Positions 6,533 to 13,812 are shown, counted from the first letter of the stretch. The stretch: DNA of 18,925 nt from an uncultured Campylobacter sp. (GCF_937997465.1 NZ_CALKTQ010000266.1:1-18925); one strand, 5' to 3'. A program made the numbers and translations. Notes: a model not told the origin generated them from the sequence alone.

Positions 6533-7669
6533 ATGAGAATAGATACACTAATCGTAAAAGGCCTCGAAGCCAAAAATAATCCTCACGGCGCGGTCGTTCC
6601 GCCTATCTATCTAGCCACGACGTTTGCGCAAGATGGTTTAGACGACTTTCAAAAGTACGCTTATTCTCGTAGCGCAAATCCAACGAGAAATGCATTTGAA
6701 GAGCTTTTTGCCAAATTTGAAGATAGCAAATACGCATTTGCTCTAGCTTCGGGCATGGCGGCGACCTCGGCTGTTTTTAACCTGCTAAAAAGCGGCGACA
6801 AAGTGCTTTTAAACAGCAATGTTTACGGCGGTACTTACCGCTACGCAAACGGTATTTTCGCAAATTTCGGGATCAAATTTGAACTCGTTGAAGATCTAAA
6901 TAAAATCTCTCGTCTAGACGAAGACGTTAAGATGATATTTATCGAAACGCCGTCAAATCCGCTACTGCGAGTAACGGATATCGCCCGGCTAGCCGAGCTA
7001 GCTCATAAAAACGGCGCGCTTGTCGTCGTCGATAATACTTTTTTGACGCCGTATTATCAAAAAGCCCTCAAATTTGGTGCCGATATCGTCGTTTATAGCG
7101 CGACGAAATATATCGGCGGACATGCCGACGTAATTGCGGGAATCGTGACTACGAACGACGATGCGTTAGCCGAGCGTATAGCTTTTATGAAAAATACTCT
7201 CGGCGCGACGCTAAGCCCCGCAGATGCTTATAATCTAATAAGAGGCCTCAAAACTCTTAGCGTGAGATTTGATAGACAAAGCGAAAATACGCTAAAAATC
7301 GTAGAATTTTTAGAAAAAAACTCGGCTGTTAAAGCCGTGTATTACGCAGGTTCATTTTCGGCCGAGGAAAAACGCATCCAAAACGCCCAAGCTAGCGGTA
7401 TCGGCGCGCTAATCTCGCTGGAGCTAAAGGATGGCTACGACTATAAAATTTTTGCTAAAAGTCTAGAACTTTTTGACCTGGCCGTTAGTCTTGGCGGCGT
7501 AGAGAGTCTAATCTGCCATCCGGCCTCAATGACTCATGAATCTTATTCGCAGGATTTACAAGCCAAAATCGGCATTACTCAAGGTTTGCTACGCCTTGCC
7601 GTCGGTATCGAAAATTCGGATGATTTGATCGCGGATTTGGAGCAGGCAATAAATAAAGCTAAAATTTAA
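6533..7669 (+). CDS. Trans-sulfuration PLP enzyme (cystathionine gamma-synthase / beta-lyase family)
   Basis: Cytosolic pyridoxal-phosphate enzyme of the Cys/Met metabolism family, 378 aa, full length. Motifs seen: YSRSANPTR (44-52, PLP phosphate contact from the neighbouring subunit), ASGMAA (72-77), NVYGGTYR (96-103), VVDNTF with D167 (pyridine nitrogen), and SATKYIGGH with K192 forming the Schiff base. The end carries CHPASMTHESYS and GLLRLAVGIE. The family includes MetB (O-acyl-homoserine plus cysteine to cystathionine), MetC (cystathionine to homocysteine) and gamma-lyases; sequence by eye does not decide between them. It follows the transport genes with a strong AAAGGA site, so imported cystine may be channelled to methionine or to release of sulfide or cysteine. 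An 11-bp hairpin follows it. Confidence 0.88.
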   Translation: MRIDTLIVKGLEAKNNPHGAVVPPIYLATTFAQDGLDDFQKYAYSRSANPTRNAFEELFAKFEDSKYAFALASGMAATSAVFNLLKSGDKVLLNSNVYGGTYRYANGIFANFGIKFELVEDLNKISRLDEDVKMIFIETPSNPLLRVTDIARLAELAHKNGALVVVDNTFLTPYYQKALKFGADIVVYSATKYIGGHADVIAGIVTTNDDALAERIAFMKNTLGATLSPADAYNLIRGLKTLSVRFDRQSENTLKIVEFLEKNSAVKAVYYAGSFSAEEKRIQNAQASGIGALISLELKDGYDYKIFAKSLELFDLAVSLGGVESLICHPASMTHESYSQDLQAKIGITQGLLRLAVGIENSDDLIADLEQAINKAKI

Positions 7670-7703
7670 TTTTGCTTGCAAGCTCGAACAAATTTAACTT
7701 TAT

Positions 7704-7737
7704 ACTCGGTGCGCAAAATAGAGGCGTACCGAGTTTT
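7704..7737 (+). terminator. Rho-independent terminator after the sulfur operon
   Basis: An 11-bp stem pairs 7704-7714 (ACTCGGTGCGC) with 7724-7734 (GCGTACCGAGT), one G-U, around a 9-base loop, and is followed by TTTT on the plus strand. It is 35 bases past the stop codon of the PLP enzyme gene. Confidence 0.7.
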
Positions 7738-7796
7738 GCTCAAACTTGGCTACAGAGCATATCAAAACGGTCATGTGCATGAATTTGATCGTTCTA

Positions 7797-8801
7797 CTAT
7801 TTTGTTTTAAATAAACTAGCCAAAACTCCGATGCTTAAAATCCCCAAAATGATCCACAAGCTAACCTGCGCTGAAATCTCAAATCCGTGATGAAAGATAT
7901 GTGCTGACGCGTTTAGGGCGAGCTTTGCTGCGATAAAAAACAAAAGCGCTTTAACGGCTTTTTCTAAATATACCAAATAGTCTTTTAGTGCTTCTAGCAC
8001 AAAGTAAAGCGTCCTAAGTCCCAAAATCGCAAAAATCATCGCCGAATAAACTATAAGCGGCTCACGACTCACGGCGATAACGGCCGGAACGCTATCAAAA
8101 GCAAACATAACATCGCTAAGCTCTATAACGCAAAGACACAAAAATAGCGGCGTAGCTATCCATTTGGCGTTTAGTTTGGAGATTTGATTTTGCAGTTTTG
8201 CCTTTTCGTCTGCTGAAATTTGAGCCGAAATCTCGCTATTTTTTACGAAAAAGCTATGCCCTAGAAGACGCGGAAAAATAGGAAAAAATCTATAAACCGC
8301 CCTGTAAGCCAGGTGGTTTGAGTAGTCCTCTATCTCCTCTTCATCATCGTCCTTTTTTATCATCATTACCGCGCTATAAGCTACCATGGCAGCAAAAACA
8401 AACTCCATCCACAGCGAAATCCCGAGCAGACTCGTTCCGACGGCTACGAAGACGAGTCTAAATATAACCGCGACTATAATGCCAAAATACAGTACTCTAT
8501 GACGGTAAATTTCAGGAATCTTGAACCATGAAAATATTGCCATCATAACAAATAAATTATCCACGGATAACGACTTTTCTAAAATATAACCTGAAAAAAA
8601 TAGGCTCGCCGCCTCGCCACTAACGGCAAGATACAGATATCCGCCAAACGCTACGGAAACGGCTATCCAAAAAATAGACCAAAGCGCTGCTTGTTTGAGC
8701 GAGATTTTTTCGTCTTTTTTGTGCGCAAAAAAATCTATCGCAAATGCCGCTGCAGCAAATACGATAAAAACGATCATTGTTTGAAATTCTAAACTATCCA
8801 A
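7797..8801 (-). CDS. terC: TerC family integral membrane protein
   Basis: Inner-membrane protein of the TerC/Alx family, linked to tellurite resistance and, for some members, manganese efflux. At 334 aa it is close to the family length. About nine hydrophobic segments are visible. The two repeated family signatures are EKSLSVDNLFVMMAIFSWF in the N-terminal half and ELSDVMFAFDSVPAVIAVS in the C-terminal half, whose acidic residues are thought to bind metal. A charged cytoplasmic loop (KKDDDEEEIEDYSNH) separates the halves. AAGGAG precedes the ATG at 8801. It is the last gene of a minus-strand unit with two TerD-family genes and a small exported protein, nine bases after the latter. No clear terminator was seen beyond it. 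Confidence 0.92.
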   Translation of the reverse strand: MDSLEFQTMIVFIVFAAAAFAIDFFAHKKDEKISLKQAALWSIFWIAVSVAFGGYLYLAVSGEAASLFFSGYILEKSLSVDNLFVMMAIFSWFKIPEIYRHRVLYFGIIVAVIFRLVFVAVGTSLLGISLWMEFVFAAMVAYSAVMMIKKDDDEEEIEDYSNHLAYRAVYRFFPIFPRLLGHSFFVKNSEISAQISADEKAKLQNQISKLNAKWIATPLFLCLCVIELSDVMFAFDSVPAVIAVSREPLIVYSAMIFAILGLRTLYFVLEALKDYLVYLEKAVKALLFFIAAKLALNASAHIFHHGFEISAQVSLWIILGILSIGVLASLFKTK

Positions 8802-8810
8802 AAATTCTCC

Positions 8811-9179
8811 TTAATACCCGCAACTTTGTTCGGGAAGCCCTCTTTGGCGGTTTAGCTCTTGCGCCGCCTTGCACGCCGAGTATGATTGTTTGCCGGCGCA
8901 ATTTGCATTAAACCAGTCTATGAGCTGCGAATGCATACGGACGTTTTGATTGTATAAATTTACCTCGTCGCTTGAATATCTATTTACGTGATTAGGATTT
9001 AACGTTCTTTCTATCGTAAGCGCTTTGTTGTAAATTTTTACGCACTCTTGCATCATTGTATCGCTTATTACCGGTGCATTGCCGTAAGTTTGTGCCGAGG
9101 GCGGGATCTCGTAACCGCCCTCTATCTCAAATGCGCCCAAAATCGCGACAGCTGCCGCTGTGAAAAATAAAATTTTCAT
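8811..9179 (-). CDS. Small exported four-cysteine protein of the ter cluster, unknown function
   Basis: A 122-aa protein I do not recognise. Residues 1-16 (MKILFFTAAAVAILGA) form a signal peptide. The mature part is hydrophilic, with four Cys (C46, C94, C103, C120), enough for two disulfides if periplasmic, and a predicted helical middle (DEVNLYNQNVRMHSQLIDWF). No catalytic motif is evident. The ATG overlaps the stop of the upstream TerD-family gene (ATGA at 9176-9179), and terC follows nine bases after it, so it is embedded in the ter operon. A periplasmic metal-, oxyanion- or redox-related partner of TerC is conceivable but is only inferred from position. Confidence 0.75.
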   Translation of the reverse strand: MKILFFTAAAVAILGAFEIEGGYEIPPSAQTYGNAPVISDTMMQECVKIYNKALTIERTLNPNHVNRYSSDEVNLYNQNVRMHSQLIDWFNANCAGKQSYSACKAAQELNRQRGLPEQSCGY

Positions 9180-9778
9180 AAGTACTTCACTACGGAATTT
9201 AAAATAAGCTCATCAAGCTTCCTGTCGCTCGTAGGCTCGCCGATAGCCGAAAATTTCCACTCGCCGTTTCGTTTATATAGCTTGCCTAAAATCATCGCTA
9301 CTTTGTATGCAAACGCACTGTCTCGTACGATATTATACGATGCGAATACTTTATTTACCCTAGTTGGCGTGCCTTCGTAAAGTCTAATGCTGGCAAACGG
9401 AATTTTATCAAAGTCGATTTGATTATAAGAATTTAGCACGAAAAATATCTGCTCTACGTTTGAGTTTAAACGGCTAAGATCGACGCTGATTATTTCGTTA
9501 TCCAGTCCGTCGTCGCCTCCCACGTCTCCGACTAAATCATCTCCGTTGTGAAATACGCCCGGGGCTGATTTTTTGCCAAAATAAACCACATCGCAAAACT
9601 GTTTGTTTGAGTCAAACATCGCAGCGCTTAGATCCAAATCCACAGGCTTTATCTTATCTCTAAAAAAGCCTTTTTCGGTTATAGCGCCCCAGTTTGCTCC
9701 TACGCAAAAGCTATGTAGATGCCCGCCGTCGTCTTTGGCGAGCGATATTTTTTGCCCTTTGACCAAATTTATCGCCAT
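9176..9778 (-). CDS. TerD family protein (TerX/TerZ-like)
   Basis: A 200-aa cytosolic TerD-domain protein. MAINLVKGQKISLAKDDG matches the family N-terminus. PVDLDLSAAMFD and the acidic run NGDDLVGDVGGDDGLDNE (about 78-95) correspond to the calcium-binding loops. The C-terminal GKLYKRNGEWKFSAIGEP is characteristic. The GFFRDKIKPVDLDLSA spacing resembles TerX/TerZ more than TerD. TerD proteins are Ca2+-binding components of tellurite and general stress clusters, thought to work near the membrane with TerC. A consensus AGGAGG overlaps the stop of the upstream terD gene (9785-9790), and the start is ten bases beyond that stop. The stop overlaps the next ATG by four bases. Confidence 0.88.
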   Translation of the reverse strand: MAINLVKGQKISLAKDDGGHLHSFCVGANWGAITEKGFFRDKIKPVDLDLSAAMFDSNKQFCDVVYFGKKSAPGVFHNGDDLVGDVGGDDGLDNEIISVDLSRLNSNVEQIFFVLNSYNQIDFDKIPFASIRLYEGTPTRVNKVFASYNIVRDSAFAYKVAMILGKLYKRNGEWKFSAIGEPTSDRKLDELILNSVVKYL

Positions 9779-9788
9779 GGCTTGCCTC

Positions 9789-10348
9789 CTAAACGTCTAG
9801 TCCAAACTGCCTACAAAATCCGGCTAGTCCGTCTTTAAAGCCGCTTCCGTTAGCCGCAAAGCGCCACTCGTTATCTTTAAAGTAAATTTTACCGAACGAC
9901 ACCGCGGTTTCGGTAGAAAAATCTTCTCCTAAATCGTACCTGGCTATCTCTTTGCCGCTTCTTTCATCGACGATTCGCATAAACGAATTTCTTACCATAC
10001 CGAAATTTTGCCTTCTTGCGGCTGCTTCGTGGATGGTGACGACTATGTCGATCTCTTTGACGCTTGGCGAAATTTTGGCTAGGTCGATTTTTATGGATTC
10101 ATCATCGCCGTCACCCTCTCCAGTGCGGTTATCGCCGGTGTGGACTACCGAGCCGTCCGCGCTAACTAGGTTGTTGTAAAAGACAAAATTTTTCTCGTTT
10201 TCTACTTTTCCCGAAGCTCCTACTAAAAACGCGCTCGCATCTAGGTCAAATTCCGCTCCCGTATCGCTAGTATTCGTATCCCAGCCAAGTCCTACTAAAA
10301 TTTTAGTTAGCTCTGGAGCTTCTTTACTTAAACTAACTCTACCGCCAT
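9789..10348 (-). pseudogene. terD: TerD family protein with disrupted N-terminus
   Basis: From about 10336 down to 9789 an open frame gives a complete TerD body: VSLSKEAPELTKILVGLGWD, EFDLDASAFLV, the calcium loop HTGDNRTGEGDGDDESIKIDL, VVTIHEAAARRQNFGMVRNSFMRI, ARYDLGEDFSTETAVSFGKIYF and FCRQFGLDV. It has no ATG, GTG or TTG until Met at 9998, deep inside the domain. A perfect AGGAGG (10354-10359) precedes an ATG at 10348, but that frame reads MAVELV and stops (TAA 10328-10330). The same bases GGCGGTAGAGTTAGTT (10346-10331) read MAVELV in one frame and GGRVSL in the other; both fit the TerD start MAV-x-L-x-KGG-x-VSLSKEAP in succession. A lost copy of a short duplication, by deletion or assembly collapse, would explain this. 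Confidence 0.8.
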
Positions 10349-10370
10349 TTTGGCCTCCTTGAAAATTATT

Positions 10371-10384
10371 TATCCTATAGGATA
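10371..10384. promoter_or_regulatory. Perfect 14-bp palindrome, candidate operator of the ter cluster
   Basis: TATCCTATAGGATA is an exact palindrome lying between the divergent terD ribosome site and the start of the XRE-type regulator gene. It overlaps AGGATA, which could serve as that gene's ribosome site, and abuts TAGAAT (10384-10389), a possible -10. An autoregulatory dimeric helix-turn-helix protein would be expected to bind here. Confidence 0.5.
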
Positions 10385-10389
10385 GAATA

Positions 10390-10644
10390 ATGGGCGAAAA
10401 TTTAGCTTTTTTTGGCGCCGACGAGATACGAAATTTTTATATGCAAATTTCTACAAACGTCCGTAAGTTGCGTGAAAATAAAGGTATTAGCCAGCTTGAT
10501 ATGGCGCTAAGTATGGATATAAAATCGGTCGCATTTTATTCAAACTGTGAGAGTTGCCGATACGATAAACACTTTAATCTTGAGCATATTTATAAAATTT
10601 CAAAAATTTTAAATGTAGAGGTCGGAGAGATTTTTAAATTTTAG
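10390..10644 (+). CDS. Small XRE/Cro-type helix-turn-helix regulator
   Basis: An 84-aa protein with a helix-turn-helix domain at residues 21-82: STNVRKLRENKGISQLDMALSMDIKSVAFYSNCE, ending in the typical ISKILNVEVGEIF. It probably binds DNA as a dimer. A CxxC pair (C53, C56 in NCESC) sits at the end of the recognition region and might sense metal or redox state. The ATG at 10390 has AGGA seven bases upstream but adds ~17 residues before the domain; the ATG at 10441 would give 67 aa and lets the palindrome act as a promoter operator. It is transcribed away from the ter genes, so it likely controls them and itself. That role is inferred from position. Confidence 0.72.
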   Translation: MGENLAFFGADEIRNFYMQISTNVRKLRENKGISQLDMALSMDIKSVAFYSNCESCRYDKHFNLEHIYKISKILNVEVGEIFKF

Positions 10645-10783
10645 CAATTTAATTTTGGATTATCGTCTTTTATGTGGTCAAGGTCTAAATTTGATCGAAT
10701 AAAATCAAAATTAGGCGCCAATTTTATACGCCTAATTTGCAAGATATAATTCAAAAATATAAGAATAAATTTTACTTCGCTAT

Positions 10784-10815
10784 CCCGAGGCGAAGCGGGT
10801 TTGCCGCACCTCGGG
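10784..10815. repeat. GC-rich hairpin downstream of hemJ, possible terminator
   Basis: CCCGAGG (10784-10790) pairs with CCTCGGG (10809-10815), and inside them GCGG (10795-10798) pairs with CCGC (10804-10807). It lies just past the hemJ stop. On the minus strand it lacks an immediate T run, so it is either an imperfect terminator or a small repeat. Confidence 0.4.
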
Positions 10816-10832
10816 GCGCGTATTTAGCGCGG

Positions 10833-11267
10833 TTAAAACGGCTTATACACCATCATCCAGATGATGATAACCATAGCGATGGTCGGCACCTCGTTGTAAG
10901 CGCGAAAGAACATACCGCTCTTGTTACAGCGTTTCTCGCGTAGCTGCACCATATAGCGGCCAAGATCTAGGTGAAACGCCGCGAGGATAACGACGACGGT
11001 GAGCTTGACGTGCATGTAGCCGCTACGTAAAAGCTCAGGCATCGCGACGATAATCAAAATGCCCGTCAAAAACGTGCCGATCAGCGCGACCCAGCCGATG
11101 TAGTGGTACATCTTATACTCCTGCACCTCGACGACGCGCACGAAGTCGGGCTTGTCCATATTCTCCGCGTGATAGACGTAGAGGCGCGGCTGATAGAACA
11201 AAAACGCCATCCACGAGATGAAGCATAAGTAGTGGAAATACTTGATGAGGTTGTAATACTCTGCCAT
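10833..11267 (-). CDS. hemJ: HemJ-type protoporphyrinogen IX oxidase
   Basis: Inner-membrane protein of the HemJ (UPF0093) family, which oxidises protoporphyrinogen IX to protoporphyrin IX in heme synthesis in bacteria lacking HemG and HemY. It is 144 aa with four hydrophobic helices. Family hallmarks are KYFHYLCFISWMAFLFYQPR with H12, YMHVKL with H86 and K88, and the C-terminal RAYNEVPT. The conserved His and Lys are essential in characterised HemJ proteins and the His binds heme b. AAAAGGAG precedes the ATG. It stands alone on the minus strand; a 17-mer shared with the glmM upstream region begins 28 bases before its start. Confidence 0.92.
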   Translation of the reverse strand: MAEYYNLIKYFHYLCFISWMAFLFYQPRLYVYHAENMDKPDFVRVVEVQEYKMYHYIGWVALIGTFLTGILIIVAMPELLRSGYMHVKLTVVVILAAFHLDLGRYMVQLREKRCNKSGMFFRAYNEVPTIAMVIIIWMMVYKPF

Positions 11268-11593
11268 TTTTTCTCCTTTTGATTTTTATTTTAGCGGCTT
11301 GTCTTTTGAGCGCTTTTTGCGGATTTTGTTAAAATTTGGCCGATAGGCTACATGCCTTATCTTTGTCAAATTTTAACTTCTTCTGCTTGCAGCTGCGAGC
11401 TTACGAAGCAGAAAACCCCAAAAATCATCTCAAAATACTTCACCTTATCGTTTTACGTTCAAATTTGTAAATTTTACTCGCCAAGACCCGCACCTTGAAA
11501 ATGCCAAAATTCGGTCGGTAAATTTAAATTTGATCGCTCAAAAGGACGATTTCGCAAAGAGTTAAATTTGAATATATCAAATTTAACCGACCG
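11268..11593. other. Intergenic region between hemJ and the TM2 gene, with repeat elements
   Basis: No gene is visible in ~325 bases. It contains the 17-mer CGGCTTGTCTTTTGAGC (11295-11311), identical at 13838-13854. It also contains the dispersed hairpin TTCTGCTT (11381-11388) / AAGCAGAA (11406-11413) and the tract CAAAATACTTCACCTTATCG near 11431, similar to the bioB upstream region. AAATTT-rich spacer fills the rest. Confidence 0.6.
11381..11413. repeat. Dispersed hairpin repeat, copy upstream of hemJ
   Basis: TTCTGCTT pairs with AAGCAGAA (8 bp perfect), enclosing GCAGCTGCGAGC. In reverse complement the core reads GCTCGCAGCTGCAAGCAG and matches copies at 13909-13928 and at the window start. 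Confidence 0.6.
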
Positions 11594-11956
11594 TCACCCC
11601 AGCAAAATTTCCTTTCTCGCTTCAAATTCCTCTTTGCTTATCGCGCCGCTCTCGTACAGCTCATAGAGGCGTCTAAGCCGCTCTTCTAGGTCTTGCGCGC
11701 GTAGTTTGTCTTTTAGCGCTTCTTTTTTCTGATTTTTCTCGACGGCCGCGCCGGTTAAGCGCAGATCAAAGAGCCACCATGCGCCCCAAAGCGCCCAAAA
11801 TACGTAACCCACGATCGCCCAAGCAAAGCTATATCCGATGAAAAACAGCGCCATCATCACAAAACCGCTCACGAATTTACCCAGATAAAATCTGTGCCCG
11901 CCAAACCAGCCCGTAAGCAGCCAAAGCGCGTATGCTATATAAACGTTATCGCCCAT
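11594..11956 (-). CDS. TM2 domain protein with C-terminal SHOCT-like motif
   Basis: A 120-aa membrane protein of unknown function. Residues ~7-70 are a TM2 domain: YALWLLTGWFGGHRFYLGKF with the conserved G-G-HRFYLG turn, then a second helix and the WWLFDLRL end. After a charged linker, DLEERLRRLYELYESGAISKEEFEARKEILL is a SHOCT-type short helical domain common at protein C-termini. The ATG at 11956 lies inside the lspA end (11-base overlap) behind GGGAG; a TTG at 11983 would extend it by nine residues without a better site. Co-transcription with glmM and lspA is likely from the overlaps. TM2 proteins are often grouped with membrane or stress functions, but nothing here fixes a role. Confidence 0.82.
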   Translation of the reverse strand: MGDNVYIAYALWLLTGWFGGHRFYLGKFVSGFVMMALFFIGYSFAWAIVGYVFWALWGAWWLFDLRLTGAAVEKNQKKEALKDKLRAQDLEERLRRLYELYESGAISKEEFEARKEILLG

Positions 11957-12476
11957 TTTTGACTCCCTTTCGCCCAGTGGCAAAGCTCTGCCAGAGTATG
12001 AGCACGACCCCGGCGTCGATCATAACGTCTGCGAGGTTAAATATCGCAAACTCAAACCACTTGTGCCAGTAGACGTAATCCACGACGCCGCCGTGAACGA
12101 AGCGATCGAGCAAATTTGAGCTGCCAGCGCCCAGGATTATACCCGCTCCTAGCGCGTGCTCCTCTAAAATTTCTTTTTTCTCGCCGCTTTGGGTCAAATT
12201 TGGCTCCGTTTTCGCCGCAGCTCGCGCGTCAAATTTGCGCTTTAGCCGCCAGAGTAGATAGCCGCAAACGCCCGCAATCAACGCTAGCTGGATAAATTTG
12301 AGCCATTCGCCAAGAAACGCAAACATCGAAAACGCCACGCCTCGGTTGTATGCAAGCACTAGCGAAAAATACTCGCCCTGCCACGAAAAACCGCCCAAGA
12401 ATATCTGCTTGACCGCCTGATCGAGCGCGAAAACGACGAAAGACGCCGCGAAAAAAACGCCTAAAATTTTAGCCAT
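11946..12476 (-). CDS. lspA: Lipoprotein signal peptidase LspA
   Basis: Inner-membrane aspartyl protease (signal peptidase II) that cleaves prolipoproteins before the lipidated Cys; the window's two lipoproteins would be substrates. It is 176 aa with four transmembrane helices. The catalytic Asp pair is D133 (NLLDRFVHGGVVDYV) and D150 (FAIFNLADVMID). LDQAVKQ (18-24) and YNRGVAFSM (43-51) are also conserved. A charged stretch at about 82-106 (RAAAKTEPNLTQSGEKKEILE) looks longer than in E. coli LspA. The ATG at 12476 overlaps the end of glmM by eight bases, and its own end overlaps the TM2 gene, so the three form a tight unit. Confidence 0.93.
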   Translation of the reverse strand: MAKILGVFFAASFVVFALDQAVKQIFLGGFSWQGEYFSLVLAYNRGVAFSMFAFLGEWLKFIQLALIAGVCGYLLWRLKRKFDARAAAKTEPNLTQSGEKKEILEEHALGAGIILGAGSSNLLDRFVHGGVVDYVYWHKWFEFAIFNLADVMIDAGVVLILWQSFATGRKGVKNGR

Positions 12477-13812
12477 TTAACGCTTTTAGGAAAAATTTCT
12501 CGACCTCGTCCATGCGGGTTTTTAGCGCGTCGGCGCACTTGCCCTCGAGCAAAAGCCTGATGAGATTTTCGGTGCCAGAGTAGCGAAATAGCGAGCGGAT
12601 GCCCTCTTTTGCGAGGCTTGCTTCAAGCTCTTTTAGCCCTGCGATACTCTCAAGCGGCTTTTTCTCGGTTATCTTTAAATTTAGCAAAATTTGCGGATAC
12701 GGTTTTATCTCACTTAAAATTTCGCTCGCTTTTTTGCCCTTTTTTAGCACCAGTGCCGCAAACTGCAGCGCCGCCACGAGCCCGTCGCCCGTTTTTGCGT
12801 AGTCGCTAAAGATGATGTGGCCGCTTTGTTCGCCGCCGAAATTCGTGCCGTTTTCTTTCATCTTTTCAAGTACGTATTTGTCGCCGACGTTTGCGCGCAG
12901 GAGCTTGATTTTGTGGGATTTTAGGTAGTCTTCGAGCGCTGCGTTGCTCATCACCGTAGCCACGACCGCGCCGCCTTTTAGGGCTTTGTTTTCTTGTAAA
13001 AATGCCGCCATGACGCCTAGCAAACTATCGCCGTTTGCCACCTCGCCGCGCTCATCTACGACCACGAGTCTGTCGGCATCGCCGTCAAACGCAAAGCCCA
13101 GATCCGCCCTTAATCGCGCGACTTCGGAGGCTAAATTTTGAGGATAGAGCGCGCCGCAGTTTAGGTTTATGTTGCTACCGTTTGGCTCGTCGTTTATGAC
13201 GATGGTTTCGGCTCCTAGCTCGCTAAAGATAGTCGGAGCGACTTTGTACGCAGCGCCGTTTGCGACGTCTAAAACCACTCGCAGCCCATGCAGGCTTAGG
13301 TTTTTAGGAAATGAGTTTTTTATCTGCACGATATAGCGGCCAATGACGTCGTCGATGCGCTTTGCGGCGCCGATTTCTAGCATCTGTTTTTGCGATCTCT
13401 CGATGAGCGCGTCGTCAAAATAAATTTTTTCTATCTGCGCCTCGGCCTCTTCGCCCAGTTTATTGCCTTCGCTGTCGAAAAACTTAATGCCGTTATCGTA
13501 GTAGGGGTTGTGCGAGGCGCTGATCATAATGCCCGCGTCGCAGCGCATATCCTCGGTCAAAAACGCGATCGCAGGAGTAGGCATCGGGCCGATCTGACGG
13601 ACGTTGTAGCCCACGGCCGTGAGCCCCGCGACGATGGCGGTCTCGATCATGTAGCCGCTTTTGCGCGTGTCTTTGCCTAGCAAAATAGTGTTCGTATGCG
13701 ACGCAAACTGTCTAAAATATATCCCCGCAGCCATAGCAAGGCGCATGGACGTTGAGGCGGATAGTTTTTCGCCTGCTTTGCCGCGGACGCCGTCGGTGCC
13801 AAATAGCTTCAT
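12469..13812 (-). CDS. glmM: Phosphoglucosamine mutase GlmM
   Basis: Cytosolic enzyme converting glucosamine-6-phosphate to glucosamine-1-phosphate for UDP-GlcNAc, hence peptidoglycan and LPS/LOS. It is 447 aa, the normal length. FGTDGVRG (4-11) marks the N-terminus. The phosphoserine loop is ISASHNPYYDNG with S100. The Mg2+ loop DGDADRL has D243, D245 and D247. The sugar-binding loop is GGEQSGHI, and the C-terminal phosphate-binding loop is RYSGTENLIRLL. AAAAGGAAAA precedes the ATG. It is first of the glmM-lspA-TM2 set on the minus strand. Confidence 0.95.
   Translation of the reverse strand: MKLFGTDGVRGKAGEKLSASTSMRLAMAAGIYFRQFASHTNTILLGKDTRKSGYMIETAIVAGLTAVGYNVRQIGPMPTPAIAFLTEDMRCDAGIMISASHNPYYDNGIKFFDSEGNKLGEEAEAQIEKIYFDDALIERSQKQMLEIGAAKRIDDVIGRYIVQIKNSFPKNLSLHGLRVVLDVANGAAYKVAPTIFSELGAETIVINDEPNGSNINLNCGALYPQNLASEVARLRADLGFAFDGDADRLVVVDERGEVANGDSLLGVMAAFLQENKALKGGAVVATVMSNAALEDYLKSHKIKLLRANVGDKYVLEKMKENGTNFGGEQSGHIIFSDYAKTGDGLVAALQFAALVLKKGKKASEILSEIKPYPQILLNLKITEKKPLESIAGLKELEASLAKEGIRSLFRYSGTENLIRLLLEGKCADALKTRMDEVEKFFLKALNG

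Noticed and set aside
7757..7796. Possible minus-strand terminator hairpin after terC (AACGATC/GACCGTT)
   Set aside because: On the minus strand one pair is an A-C mismatch and the T run is short; too weak to call.
10737..10943. Plus-strand 68-codon frame over the hemJ end
   Set aside because: Mostly antisense to hemJ, no ribosome site, and it runs through the GC-rich hairpin.
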